Shown here in pieces: positions 47,916 through 56,916 of a stretch of 64,000 bases of DNA (position 1 is its first letter; each line of letters opens with the position of its first letter). A program made the translations under genes and the position numbers. The notes beneath the pieces were generated by a model that made no database searches, had not been told where the DNA came from, and saw nothing but the letters and a program-made list of their open reading frames with translations. The stretch comes from an uncultured Alphaproteobacteria bacterium (GTDB lineage: Bacteria; Pseudomonadota; Alphaproteobacteria; Rhodobacterales; Rhodobacteraceae), in NCBI GenBank assembly GCA_902581005.1, contig CACHMT010000005.1, positions 1 to 64,000 on the forward strand, read 5' to 3'.

Positions 47916-49316
47916 CTAAATAGGACTATTTTTATTTACGGAAACCTTTTCCTCCAAAACTTTTGCAAAGGCTAGAAGTTTGTCTTCCTGCCTTGGCTTA
48001 CTCATTATTTGAATTCCAACAGGTAATCCATGACTAGAAAAGCCAACTGGAAGAGAAATAATTGGACACGAAGTAAGGGTCAATGCAAACGTAATTGCGA
48101 ACCAATCAATATATGTTTTACATGCGACCCCATCTATTTCTTTTACAAAGGGAGTTTCAATATCAAACGGTAAAACTGAACATGTTGGACAGACCAGAAA
48201 ATCGTACTCTTCAAAAAATCTATCAACTTTTTTAAAAAGGTCCTGTCGAATTTTTTCTGCAGTTATTATTTCATCGTTCGACGCCTCAAACCCAACCTCT
48301 ATGTTTTTTACAATATCCACCAGAATTTCTTCTTTTTTACTCTTATAGAGATCACCCAACATATAGGCCATTAATAAACCTCTTAGTGTATGAAAACTTT
48401 CTATCGCACCGTTAAAATCGGGTATATCACTCCCTACCTCACACCCAATAGTTTTTAAGTGTGGAACTACAGTTTTAAAGACACTCCTTACCTCTTGTTG
48501 AACAGGGACCAACCCTAAGTCTTCCGTAACAGCTACCTTTGCCGGTAGATCAAAAGCATCAACAGCTTCAAGAAAAGAACTGCATGTATGATCAAAGGAT
48601 AATGGATCGGTTTTGCAATAGCCAGACATGGCATCAAGCATTAGACCGATGTCTTTAACACATCTTGCCAGAGGACCTTCGACCCACAGTGGGTCAAATC
48701 TATTATAACGTAGACCCCTTGGGACAACTCCTATGCTAGGTCGTAATCCAACAATATTATTGAAACTAGCAGGAGTTCTAAGACTTCCACCTAAGTCATT
48801 GCCTGTGGCTAGCCAAACCTGCTTTGTAGCTAAAGCAACTGAGGAACCTCCAGATGAACCACCGGCGATTTTATTTTTGTTAAAGGGGTTCTTTGTAACC
48901 CCGTATACTGGATTAAAGGTGTGTCCCCCTGCCCATTCTGGAACATTTGATTTAGCCACAGGGAGCGCACCATTTTGTTCTAAGCGGGCAATTGTTGAGT
49001 CTGATTTCGATGGAATATTGTTACTAAATATTTTTGAGCCAAATGTGGTGGGAACTCCTGCTACATCATTATAATCCTTAACTGCTATAGGTAATCCTAA
49101 AAGGCTTTTTTTATTTTGCCTCTCACTATCAATATTGATAATTTTTGCTTTTATGACAGCCTTATCATAAAAAGTGTAGGGTAGCGCATTAACTTGTTCA
49201 TCCACTTCTATATGCCTGTCTTGTGAGGCTTTTAATAGCTCAGAAGTGCTTACTTCCTTTTTTCTAATTAAATCCACTGCTTCAAAAGCATATTTGTTTA
49301 TTAATTCATTTCCCAT
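47916..49316 (-). CDS. Amidase (amidase signature family)
   Basis: LLGLPIAVKDYNDVAGVPTTFGS, KNPFNKNKIAGGSSGGSSVALATKQVWLATGNDLGGSLRTPASFNNIVGLRPS. Confidence 0.93.
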   Translation of the reverse strand: MGNELINKYAFEAVDLIRKKEVSTSELLKASQDRHIEVDEQVNALPYTFYDKAVIKAKIINIDSERQNKKSLLGLPIAVKDYNDVAGVPTTFGSKIFSNNIPSKSDSTIARLEQNGALPVAKSNVPEWAGGHTFNPVYGVTKNPFNKNKIAGGSSGGSSVALATKQVWLATGNDLGGSLRTPASFNNIVGLRPSIGVVPRGLRYNRFDPLWVEGPLARCVKDIGLMLDAMSGYCKTDPLSFDHTCSSFLEAVDAFDLPAKVAVTEDLGLVPVQQEVRSVFKTVVPHLKTIGCEVGSDIPDFNGAIESFHTLRGLLMAYMLGDLYKSKKEEILVDIVKNIEVGFEASNDEIITAEKIRQDLFKKVDRFFEEYDFLVCPTCSVLPFDIETPFVKEIDGVACKTYIDWFAITFALTLTSCPIISLPVGFSSHGLPVGIQIMSKPRQEDKLLAFAKVLEEKVSVNKNSPI

Positions 49317-49326
49317 ATTTTGGCCC

Positions 49327-50031
49327 TTAGCTATTGTTAAATTCTATAACTTTTTTCATTTGGGATACATTTATTTCATCAAAAACCATGCCTTTCTCTT
49401 CATTTAGCAAATAATTTACTAATTTTGCTATATCATCTGGCTCAATAGCATTATCTTCACTTTTCCCAGGCCGAAAATTTTTATCATCAAAAAATTTTCC
49501 TCTTACCATGCCTGGATTTATTACTGTAACGAATATATTATTCTTCGCTGTTTCCTCTCTGATTGACTGAGCAAAACCACGCAAACCAAATTTTGTAGCC
49601 GAATAGACGGATCCTTTTTGCCCTCCCTTTAGGCCCGCTTCAGAACCAATTAATATTAATTTTCCATTATCAATTTTCTTTAAATGAGGTAACACGATCT
49701 TCGCTGATACGATAACAGAGAGTAAGTTAACGTCCAGCATGGCTTTTATTTTTGATACAGAAAGGTTCTCTATATTGGAAAATTCTCCGACCCCGGCACA
49801 ATGCACCAAACAACAAATCTCTTCATTATTCCTTACAATATTTGACAGTTTCGTCTCTAGTAGTCCGGTATTTTGAAGATCTAGAATATGGTGCATATAA
49901 TTTTTCTTTTTTTTATCCAAAGAAGAAACTTTTCTACCCATACCGATCACAGAAAAACCACTGTTAAGCAAAAGTGTTGAGACAGCCTCTCCAATTGTGC
50001 CGGTCGATCCTATGACAATGACTTTTTTAAT
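49327..50031 (-). CDS. Short-chain dehydrogenase/reductase, probable ATT start
   Basis: Internal CxxxCAGVGEFSNI, GSEAGLKGGQKGSVYSATKFGLRGFAQSIREE; upstream in-frame codons encode IKKVIVIGSTGTIGEAVSTLLLNSGFS (Rossmann motif) missing from the track start at 49971. Confidence 0.85.
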   Translation of the reverse strand: MKKVIVIGSTGTIGEAVSTLLLNSGFSVIGMGRKVSSLDKKKKNYMHHILDLQNTGLLETKLSNIVRNNEEICCLVHCAGVGEFSNIENLSVSKIKAMLDVNLLSVIVSAKIVLPHLKKIDNGKLILIGSEAGLKGGQKGSVYSATKFGLRGFAQSIREETAKNNIFVTVINPGMVRGKFFDDKNFRPGKSEDNAIEPDDIAKLVNYLLNEEKGMVFDEINVSQMKKVIEFNNS

Positions 50032-50049
50032 GCTATCTCCTTATTTTTC

Positions 50050-51039
50050 TCAGCCACAAGAAAAGAACTTTCTTGCGTCACTATACTTCATAAGCTCTAA
50101 TCGACAATATTCATTCATCTCATTTTCTATAGACTGATCGTAAGAAATGATACCTTTATCATTTGATCTTAAAAATGATAATTCTTCGCTAGTTGGATAA
50201 TATTGCAGTAATTTATTGAAAAAACTTTTAGGAAATCTTAGCGGTCCAAAAGAAACCGAATGGATGTTTTCCTCTTTGATTTCTTTAAAGATATTTGCAA
50301 ATAACTCAGCGTATTGAGCCTTCCAATTACTACAATATATCAATGGATCGAACCTCAATCCAATCCTCCATCCTTTATTTGCCAAGTATTTCATGTTTTT
50401 TATCCGGGCAGACACTGACGGAGCTTTTTTGTCCAAAATCTGTGCTAAGGACTCCGGCATAAGACTGTACGCTACAATACAATTTGCTAGTGGATCATGC
50501 TTTCTAAATACCGTGTTATTGATACTTTTTGTCCTTATTTCGAATAGCGCCTTTTTATACCGACTAAAAAAGGGAACAAAATCATTTATGAAATTAGTTA
50601 TTGGTTCCATAGCCAAGGAGTCACAATCATAGCCCGTAAAAAACGTTATTTTTTCCTCTTTATGTTTTTTAATAGTCTTTGCGATTTCATTCTGATAGTC
50701 ATGATAATTTACAAAGACTAGATAATTTGCTGAATTATACATGCCTTGTAAAAAACAATAAGAGCAATCGTATAAGCAGTTGTACATGTGGGAGAAATAA
50801 TAATTGTTTTGATCTCCGATACCAAATCCCTTGGGAGCATCAAGAACAAATCCTTTTTGTTTTTTTGCAAGAATTAAAGCAGGGTTTTTTTTCTGAATCC
50901 TGAAATTCTGGTTTGATGGATTAAATACCTCTCCAAATCTTTTGATACTTGTAACTTTTGCATGTCTAAACTTTGAGATAATTTCTTGCGCTTTTTTAGT
51001 GCCTATTATTTCATCTTCTGCGTAAATAGTATCAACCAT
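50050..51039 (-). CDS. Spore photoproduct lyase-like radical SAM protein
   Basis: NCLYDCSYCFLQGMYNSANYLVFVN (CxxxCxxC), FFTGYDCDSLAMEPIT, FEIRTKS. Confidence 0.83.
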   Translation of the reverse strand: MVDTIYAEDEIIGTKKAQEIISKFRHAKVTSIKRFGEVFNPSNQNFRIQKKNPALILAKKQKGFVLDAPKGFGIGDQNNYYFSHMYNCLYDCSYCFLQGMYNSANYLVFVNYHDYQNEIAKTIKKHKEEKITFFTGYDCDSLAMEPITNFINDFVPFFSRYKKALFEIRTKSINNTVFRKHDPLANCIVAYSLMPESLAQILDKKAPSVSARIKNMKYLANKGWRIGLRFDPLIYCSNWKAQYAELFANIFKEIKEENIHSVSFGPLRFPKSFFNKLLQYYPTSEELSFLRSNDKGIISYDQSIENEMNEYCRLELMKYSDARKFFSCG

Positions 51040-51042
51040 GGT

Positions 51043-51873
51043 TCATCTCAATAGATTATCTGAAAATTTCTTTAAAATTTGAGAAGCTGTCATCCTTTTC
51101 CCAATCTCCTCTAATGGATTTCTCAGCGGAAATCTAGCTTGCCATTGAGTCAAATATTTTCGCAGAGTTACCTTTTGACTAAATGTAAATTTTTTCTGCA
51201 AACATATCTCATCAAAATATTTTGGATCTCTAAGTTGTAGAGAGAGAATTTTCTGTAAATCGAGTAAATTTTCCAAAACTTTTTCTATGAATTGAATTTT
51301 TTTGGAAACTAGTCTTTCCACCCTATGTTTGTCGATCTTAGATAAGTCTGTTCCAGGTGCATCTGAAATTATTTTCAAAACAGATACAAGCTCATAGGGT
51401 GCAATTTTTTTTGCAAAGCTAAAGAAACCATAACCCTCCATATCGTAAGCGCCATCATTTTCAAAAAGTTTTTCAGGTTTGTTGACCGTTATCAAATTAC
51501 AGCGTTCAATATTATTATTCTTAAAAGCGGAGGGTGACGGATAATAGTTATCTTTAAAATCACTTGATGTTATTTTATCTATTTGGATCAGGTCTCCAAC
51601 CTTAAAGTTTCTGCTCCCAACTATTCCAAAATTTATCCAAATAGTATTATATGAGGCATCGCTTTTTACATATAAGTAACTTGTAGCTGCAACCGCATTT
51701 AATTGTCCGATCCCCGAAAGAATAAGCCACATATCTAAATCTTTATTTTTATAAACCGGGAAAGGCATAGTTTCTACCCTCTTCATGGCATAGTTTTTTA
51801 TTAATTCCTCAGCTTCTCCTTTTAATGCAATCACCCACCTAACTGATACTCCTTCAAAATTTTTTTCAATCAC
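51043..51873 (-). CDS. Nucleoside phosphorylase superfamily (MTAN-like) protein with helical C-terminal extension
   Basis: LILSGIGQLNAVAATSYLYV, IWINFGIVGSRNFKVGDLIQIDKITSSD, YDMEGYGFFSFAKKI; GTG start overlaps upstream TAG (TAGTG). Confidence 0.75.
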   Translation of the reverse strand: MIEKNFEGVSVRWVIALKGEAEELIKNYAMKRVETMPFPVYKNKDLDMWLILSGIGQLNAVAATSYLYVKSDASYNTIWINFGIVGSRNFKVGDLIQIDKITSSDFKDNYYPSPSAFKNNNIERCNLITVNKPEKLFENDGAYDMEGYGFFSFAKKIAPYELVSVLKIISDAPGTDLSKIDKHRVERLVSKKIQFIEKVLENLLDLQKILSLQLRDPKYFDEICLQKKFTFSQKVTLRKYLTQWQARFPLRNPLEEIGKRMTASQILKKFSDNLLR

Positions 51874-52709
51874 TATTCTGCTTCCCAGTACTTTTGTTTT
51901 TCTAAATACTTATTGTAAGTAGATGTATTTGATCTCTTCTTCGCTCCTTGTATTAATATTTTAATTTTCTTTAGTAGCATACTCTTTGTTAACTGTCGCT
52001 GCCATTCATCCAAAAATGACGACCTTAACAAGTTTTCTAACGCTTGAACTCTAAACCTATCCATGCCCCAGTACTTTTTTGATAATTGGTCATTATGCCC
52101 ACCATTTTTAATTGTAAGTTTTTGATCAACAAAATTTACTGGATATTTACAGCAAAAACGCAACCAAAAATCATAATCTTCGCAAACGTCTAAAGACTCG
52201 TCGAAAAGTCCAATATCATCAAAAACCTTTTTTCTAATAAGTACACTACTTGGAGAAATACAACAAAGTGGCAAGCAATTTTCAAAAATAAAACCCCCTC
52301 GTTTTTTATGAATTTCCTTCTGATTTAAAAAAATCTTATTTCTATACCATATTTCGTCGGTGTGGGATAAATCCGCAGATAATTTATCTCTAGAAATACT
52401 CTTAACTTGTTCTTCAAGCTTGCGTTTGTGCCATCGATCGTCTGAGTCTAAAAAAGCGATCCAATTACCTGATGCCTCTCGTATTCCAAAATTTCTAGCT
52501 GCACTTACGCCCTGCTTTTTCTGGATTAAAATCTTTACAGACTTAAAGTGCTTAGCAACTATTTCCGTGGTGTTATCCTCAGAGTTATTATCTACCAGAA
52601 TAATCTCTAACGGTTGAAAAGTCTGACTTGAAATAGATTCAATTGCCTCTAGTACAAAATCTACTCTATTGAATGTAGGAACTACTACCGAAACGTTAAA
52701 GCCTTCCAT
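51873..52709 (-). CDS. Family 2 glycosyltransferase
   Basis: VSVVVPTFNRVDFVLEAIESISSQTFQPLEIILVDNNSEDNT, WIAFLDSDDRW, DYDFWLRF. Confidence 0.92.
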   Translation of the reverse strand: MEGFNVSVVVPTFNRVDFVLEAIESISSQTFQPLEIILVDNNSEDNTTEIVAKHFKSVKILIQKKQGVSAARNFGIREASGNWIAFLDSDDRWHKRKLEEQVKSISRDKLSADLSHTDEIWYRNKIFLNQKEIHKKRGGFIFENCLPLCCISPSSVLIRKKVFDDIGLFDESLDVCEDYDFWLRFCCKYPVNFVDQKLTIKNGGHNDQLSKKYWGMDRFRVQALENLLRSSFLDEWQRQLTKSMLLKKIKILIQGAKKRSNTSTYNKYLEKQKYWEAE

Positions 52710-52868
52710 AAGCCAAGATACCTCTTTACAGGAGTCTAATATAACGTATCTATTTAACCATATTATTTTTATTAAAAGTTATTTTGCAATACATTCGCTC
52801 ACTAATATCTTACTGAAAGAGAGAAATTTAAAACGATTTTTGGCTTATATTTCCCTGGCTATAATTCT

Positions 52869-53486
52869 TTGGTTCTTTATTCTTTTGACGGGTTGTCTTT
52901 AAAAAATTTTCTGGATGCGAAATTGGAAATTGAAGAAGAATGCTCCTCATATCCAGTTATATGCAGAGGTTTCTTTTGTATTCTTTACGTAATTATAGTC
53001 TCTGCGTCCATACCATTAGCAACAATTCTTTCTATATTTTCAGGAATACTATTCGGCGTTTTTCAGGGAACTTTATTATCAACTTTATCTGCCACGTTTG
53101 GAGCGCTATTCAGTTTTATCTTGGTACGCTACTTCCTTAAAAGTTTTTTGCATAATCAAAGGACAGCTTCTTTTGATGCGTTTCAGAAAATGTTTATCAA
53201 AAATGGTATATTCTATTTGTTTGCGATTAGAATGATACCGGCGTTTCCATTTTATCTAGTTAATATCTTTATGGCCTTTACCCCAATAAAGGTCGTTCCA
53301 TATAGCATTGTAACTTTGATAGGTATCACTCCGATGACTATAATCTATGTTTACTTTGGCTCTCAAATTAACAAGATAAATCATATTGCTGAAATATTAT
53401 CTCCAAAAATATTAATCATTTTTTGCCTTATAGGCCTGACCCCTCTTATTTTGCGTTATGTCTTTAACTATTTTTTTAGGAAGTAA
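52869..53486 (+). CDS. TVP38/TMEM64 (VTT/DedA-like) membrane protein, N-terminus uncertain
   Basis: SIPLATILSIFSGILFGVFQGTLLSTLSATFGALFSFILVRYF, RMIPAFPFYLVNIFMAFTPIKVVPYSIVTLIGITPMTIIYVYFGSQI; possible 5' frame break. Confidence 0.82.
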   Translation: MVLYSFDGLSLKNFLDAKLEIEEECSSYPVICRGFFCILYVIIVSASIPLATILSIFSGILFGVFQGTLLSTLSATFGALFSFILVRYFLKSFLHNQRTASFDAFQKMFIKNGIFYLFAIRMIPAFPFYLVNIFMAFTPIKVVPYSIVTLIGITPMTIIYVYFGSQINKINHIAEILSPKILIIFCLIGLTPLILRYVFNYFFRK

Positions 53487-53547
53487 AAATTACTTTGCTT
53501 AGCAAATCTTTTTATTGGACAATGCTGTATGAGTGAGTTGTGCTGCA

Positions 53548-54906
53548 ATGGAAATTAAAGAACCTGAGAGATTAACTCCTGTTGTGGGTGAAGCAGATGT
53601 GATCGTTGTTGGTTCTGGCCCAGGGGGACTATCCGCAGCAATTGCGGCGGCTAGAGCTGGTGTGAGCGTCATACTTATCGAGAGCTTTGGGTGCTTTGGG
53701 GGCAACATAACGTCCGTTGGCGTGGAGGGCTTCGCTTGGTATCGCCATGAGAAAACCATAGAAGCTGGTGGACTAGCTTTTGAATATGAACAAAGAGCGA
53801 TAGAAAGTAATGCAGCAGTTCCTGAGTCGCAATCGAAAAGTTATGAACTTGATAGTGAAGGATTTAAGGTGGTAGCAGATAACCTTGTTTTAAAAGCAGG
53901 TGTTAGGCCAATGCTACATCGCGCCTTTTGTGCTCCTATTTTAGATGGTGACGAAATAAAAGGAGTGATTACGGAATCTAAAGCCGGTAGAGAAGCAATT
54001 ATTGGCAAAATTATTATTGACGCAACTGGTGATGCCGACGTAGCTAGGCGTAGTGGAGTAAAAGTATTCAAAAATAAAAAAGAGGACATGATATCTGCCT
54101 CCGTTATGTTTCATATGTCTGGTGTGAATAAAGAAGAGTTTATGAATGAAATAGAGCGTGATCCACAAAAATATAGCGACTGGAGTGACAAGAATTGGCA
54201 GGTGCAAACTTCTGGAATAGAGGATGACATGTTTTCACCTTTTCTTCGCAAACCATTTGAAAAGGCAAAAGATTCTGGCTTGATTGATAGTGACTTGCAA
54301 ACAATTTCCGGAACGTGGGGCGCAATACATGACTCAGGTGAACTAACATACTTAAATCTGGTTCATCTTAACGGGATAGATGGTACTGATCCCGAAAGTT
54401 TAACTAAGGGTGAAATAGAGGGGAGAAAAGCAGCTTTAGAAGCCATAGCTGCATTGAAGAAATATATGCCTGGATGTTCGGCTGGCAAGTTACGAAACTT
54501 TGGAATGACAATTGGTATTAGAGATACGTATAAAATAGATTCTGTATACAACCTCTCAGATGAAGATATCAAAAATGAGTGCAGGTTTGAGGACAGTGTT
54601 GGAATATACCCTGAGTTCATAGACGGTTTCGGAGTTCTAGTGCTGCCCACCACGGGTAGGTATATGCATATTCCATATCGATCTTTGCTTCCCAAAAATA
54701 TTAAAGGATTACTGGTTGTTGGAAGAGCTATAGGGGGAAGTAATATCGCACATGCTGCAACTAGAAATATGGCCTGCTGCACAGTTACCGGTCAAGGAGC
54801 AGGTGTAGCCGCTGCAGAGACGATAAAGAATAAAACATCCCTGAATAGCGTGAATATTTCAAATGTTCAAAAACTTCTTAGCAACCAGAATGTAAGGGTT
54901 TTTTAA
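53548..54906 (+). CDS. FAD-dependent oxidoreductase
   Basis: ADVIVVGSGPGGLSAAIAAARAGVSVILIE, IIIDATGDADVARRSGV, KGLLVVGRAIGGSNIAHAATRNMACC; ATG 53548. Confidence 0.9.
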   Translation: MEIKEPERLTPVVGEADVIVVGSGPGGLSAAIAAARAGVSVILIESFGCFGGNITSVGVEGFAWYRHEKTIEAGGLAFEYEQRAIESNAAVPESQSKSYELDSEGFKVVADNLVLKAGVRPMLHRAFCAPILDGDEIKGVITESKAGREAIIGKIIIDATGDADVARRSGVKVFKNKKEDMISASVMFHMSGVNKEEFMNEIERDPQKYSDWSDKNWQVQTSGIEDDMFSPFLRKPFEKAKDSGLIDSDLQTISGTWGAIHDSGELTYLNLVHLNGIDGTDPESLTKGEIEGRKAALEAIAALKKYMPGCSAGKLRNFGMTIGIRDTYKIDSVYNLSDEDIKNECRFEDSVGIYPEFIDGFGVLVLPTTGRYMHIPYRSLLPKNIKGLLVVGRAIGGSNIAHAATRNMACCTVTGQGAGVAAAETIKNKTSLNSVNISNVQKLLSNQNVRVF

Positions 54907-56916
54907 TTGGGAAAAGTATCTATAAAAAAAAAGCTATTTAAAGTTGAGGAGATTGAACATCTCACAATAGAGATGCCAGACGGAATTAAACTTTCAGCTA
55001 AAGTTTGGAAGCCGATTAGTAAAAAATCTGAAAGATTTCCAGTAGTCTTAGAATATATCCCTTATCGAAAAAGAGATGGAACTCACGTTAGAGACGCATT
55101 AACCCACCCCTACTTTTGTGAAAGAGGTTATGTATGTATGCGTGTTGATCTAAGAGGTAATGGAGATAGCGAAGGACTTCTTTTCGATGAGTATACAGAG
55201 ACTGAATTAAGTGATGCAGAACATATAATTGATTGGGCTAGCAAACAGTCATGGAGCAATGGAAATATTGGAATGATGGGAATCAGTTGGGGTGGTTTTA
55301 ACAGCCTACAGGTTGCTTTTCGAAGGCCAAAGGCTTTAAAAGCAATTATAACTTTATGTTCAACAGTAGATAGATATACCGACGACATTCATTATAAGGG
55401 TGGTTGTTTGTTAAATGAAAACTTAGGATGGGGCGCTACAATGCTTTCATATTCTTCACGGCCACCTGATCCACAAATTGTTGGAAAGAAATGGAAAAAG
55501 ATGTGGCTAGAGCGTTTGAAAAACCAACCACATCTTTCAGATATTTGGTTAAAGCATCAGAAGAGAGATAAGTATTGGAAACATGGATCTGTATGTGAAG
55601 ATTACTCTAAGCTTGAAACTCCAATCCTAGCTATTGGAGGATGGGGGGACGCCTATAAAAATGCAGTTCCAGAACTTGTGAAAAATGCAAAAGCTAAAGG
55701 GATCATTGGGCCTTGGGTACATAAATATCCTCACTTTGCTGTACCAAAACCTCAGATAGGCTTTTTACAAGAAGCCATCCGATGGTGGGATAAATGGCTC
55801 AAAGAAATTGATAATGGATGTGAAACAGATCCTGACTATAGAGTATATGTAATGAAAGGTGAGCCCCCTAAAAGTAGTTATAATTTTAGAGACGGATATT
55901 GGATTAAAGAGGATGTTTGGCCAAGTAAAGCGAGCAAAAGTAAAAAGCTTTTTTTAAGACATAATAATGTACTTTCTTTAAGCAACAGAAAAAATAAATC
56001 TCATTTGGGAGTAATTGACAGTCCTCAGCATTGTGGGCTAAAAGGTGGCGAATATTGTGCCATTTGGTTAGGCCCAGAGCTTCCGGGGGACCAGCGTTCT
56101 GACGACGCTTTTTCACTTTGCTTTGATACAAAGGCCTTAAACCTTAAAGAGGATATAGTTGGGTCTCCTGAGTTAACAGTAACGCTCGAAGCGACCTCAA
56201 CTAACGCACAACTGGCTGTCCGATTATGTGATGTTTACCCTGATGGTAAGTCGAGTAGAATAACATATGGTATTTTAAACCTAAAGTTCCGTGACTCGTT
56301 TGATAGTCCAAAAAATGTCCCAATAGCAAAAGAGTTTACTGTCAAGGTAACGCTAGATCACATTGCATATAAATTGCCTAGGGGAAATAAACTTCGCCTT
56401 TCCCTAGCGAACGCTTACTGGCCTTTGGTTTGGCCAGTGTATAATCCTGCTAAACTAGTGGTCAAAGACGGTTATTTGTCATTGCCATTAAGACAGGGAA
56501 CAAACTCGGACGAATGGGTTTTTCCTGAGTCTGTGGCTTCCAAACCGTGGCGAGGCAAAGAAATTAGAAGCCCTCACAATAAAAGGCAAATACTCTTTGA
56601 TGAGGCTACCGATGAGGTATTATTGGAAATTGAAGATGACTTTGGTAGTTATAAAGATCTTCAGAATAAGTTAGTCATAAGTAGCTCAGCACGAGAAAAA
56701 TGGTCAATACATCCGAAGGATCCTCTTTCGGCCAAAGGAGAAACCCATTGGACAGAAGAACGCTCTAGAGAAGGGTGGTCTATTAGAACCGAAACTTTTT
56801 CAAGCATGACATCAGACAAGTCATATTTTTATCTTAAGGCAAAAGTGGAAGCTTATGAAAGAGAAAAGCTCATTTTTAAGAAGAGAATGGAAAGTAAGAT
56901 AAAAAGAATTCTTTAG
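54907..56916 (+). CDS. CocE/NonD family hydrolase (X-Pro dipeptidyl-peptidase-like)
   Basis: PVVLEYIPYRKRDGTHVRD, RVDLRGNGDSEG, NIGMMGISWGGFNSLQVA; TTG start. Confidence 0.92.
   Translation: MGKVSIKKKLFKVEEIEHLTIEMPDGIKLSAKVWKPISKKSERFPVVLEYIPYRKRDGTHVRDALTHPYFCERGYVCMRVDLRGNGDSEGLLFDEYTETELSDAEHIIDWASKQSWSNGNIGMMGISWGGFNSLQVAFRRPKALKAIITLCSTVDRYTDDIHYKGGCLLNENLGWGATMLSYSSRPPDPQIVGKKWKKMWLERLKNQPHLSDIWLKHQKRDKYWKHGSVCEDYSKLETPILAIGGWGDAYKNAVPELVKNAKAKGIIGPWVHKYPHFAVPKPQIGFLQEAIRWWDKWLKEIDNGCETDPDYRVYVMKGEPPKSSYNFRDGYWIKEDVWPSKASKSKKLFLRHNNVLSLSNRKNKSHLGVIDSPQHCGLKGGEYCAIWLGPELPGDQRSDDAFSLCFDTKALNLKEDIVGSPELTVTLEATSTNAQLAVRLCDVYPDGKSSRITYGILNLKFRDSFDSPKNVPIAKEFTVKVTLDHIAYKLPRGNKLRLSLANAYWPLVWPVYNPAKLVVKDGYLSLPLRQGTNSDEWVFPESVASKPWRGKEIRSPHNKRQILFDEATDEVLLEIEDDFGSYKDLQNKLVISSSAREKWSIHPKDPLSAKGETHWTEERSREGWSIRTETFSSMTSDKSYFYLKAKVEAYEREKLIFKKRMESKIKRIL

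Noticed and set aside
47905-47935. Small inverted repeat AAATAG-GA-CTATTT between tupA and the amidase as a terminator
   Set aside because: Very AT-rich, 2-nt loop; not a stable intrinsic terminator.
54363-54782. 139 aa minus-strand ORF opposite the FAD oxidoreductase
   Set aside because: Antisense shadow of a conserved CDS with no recognisable domain.
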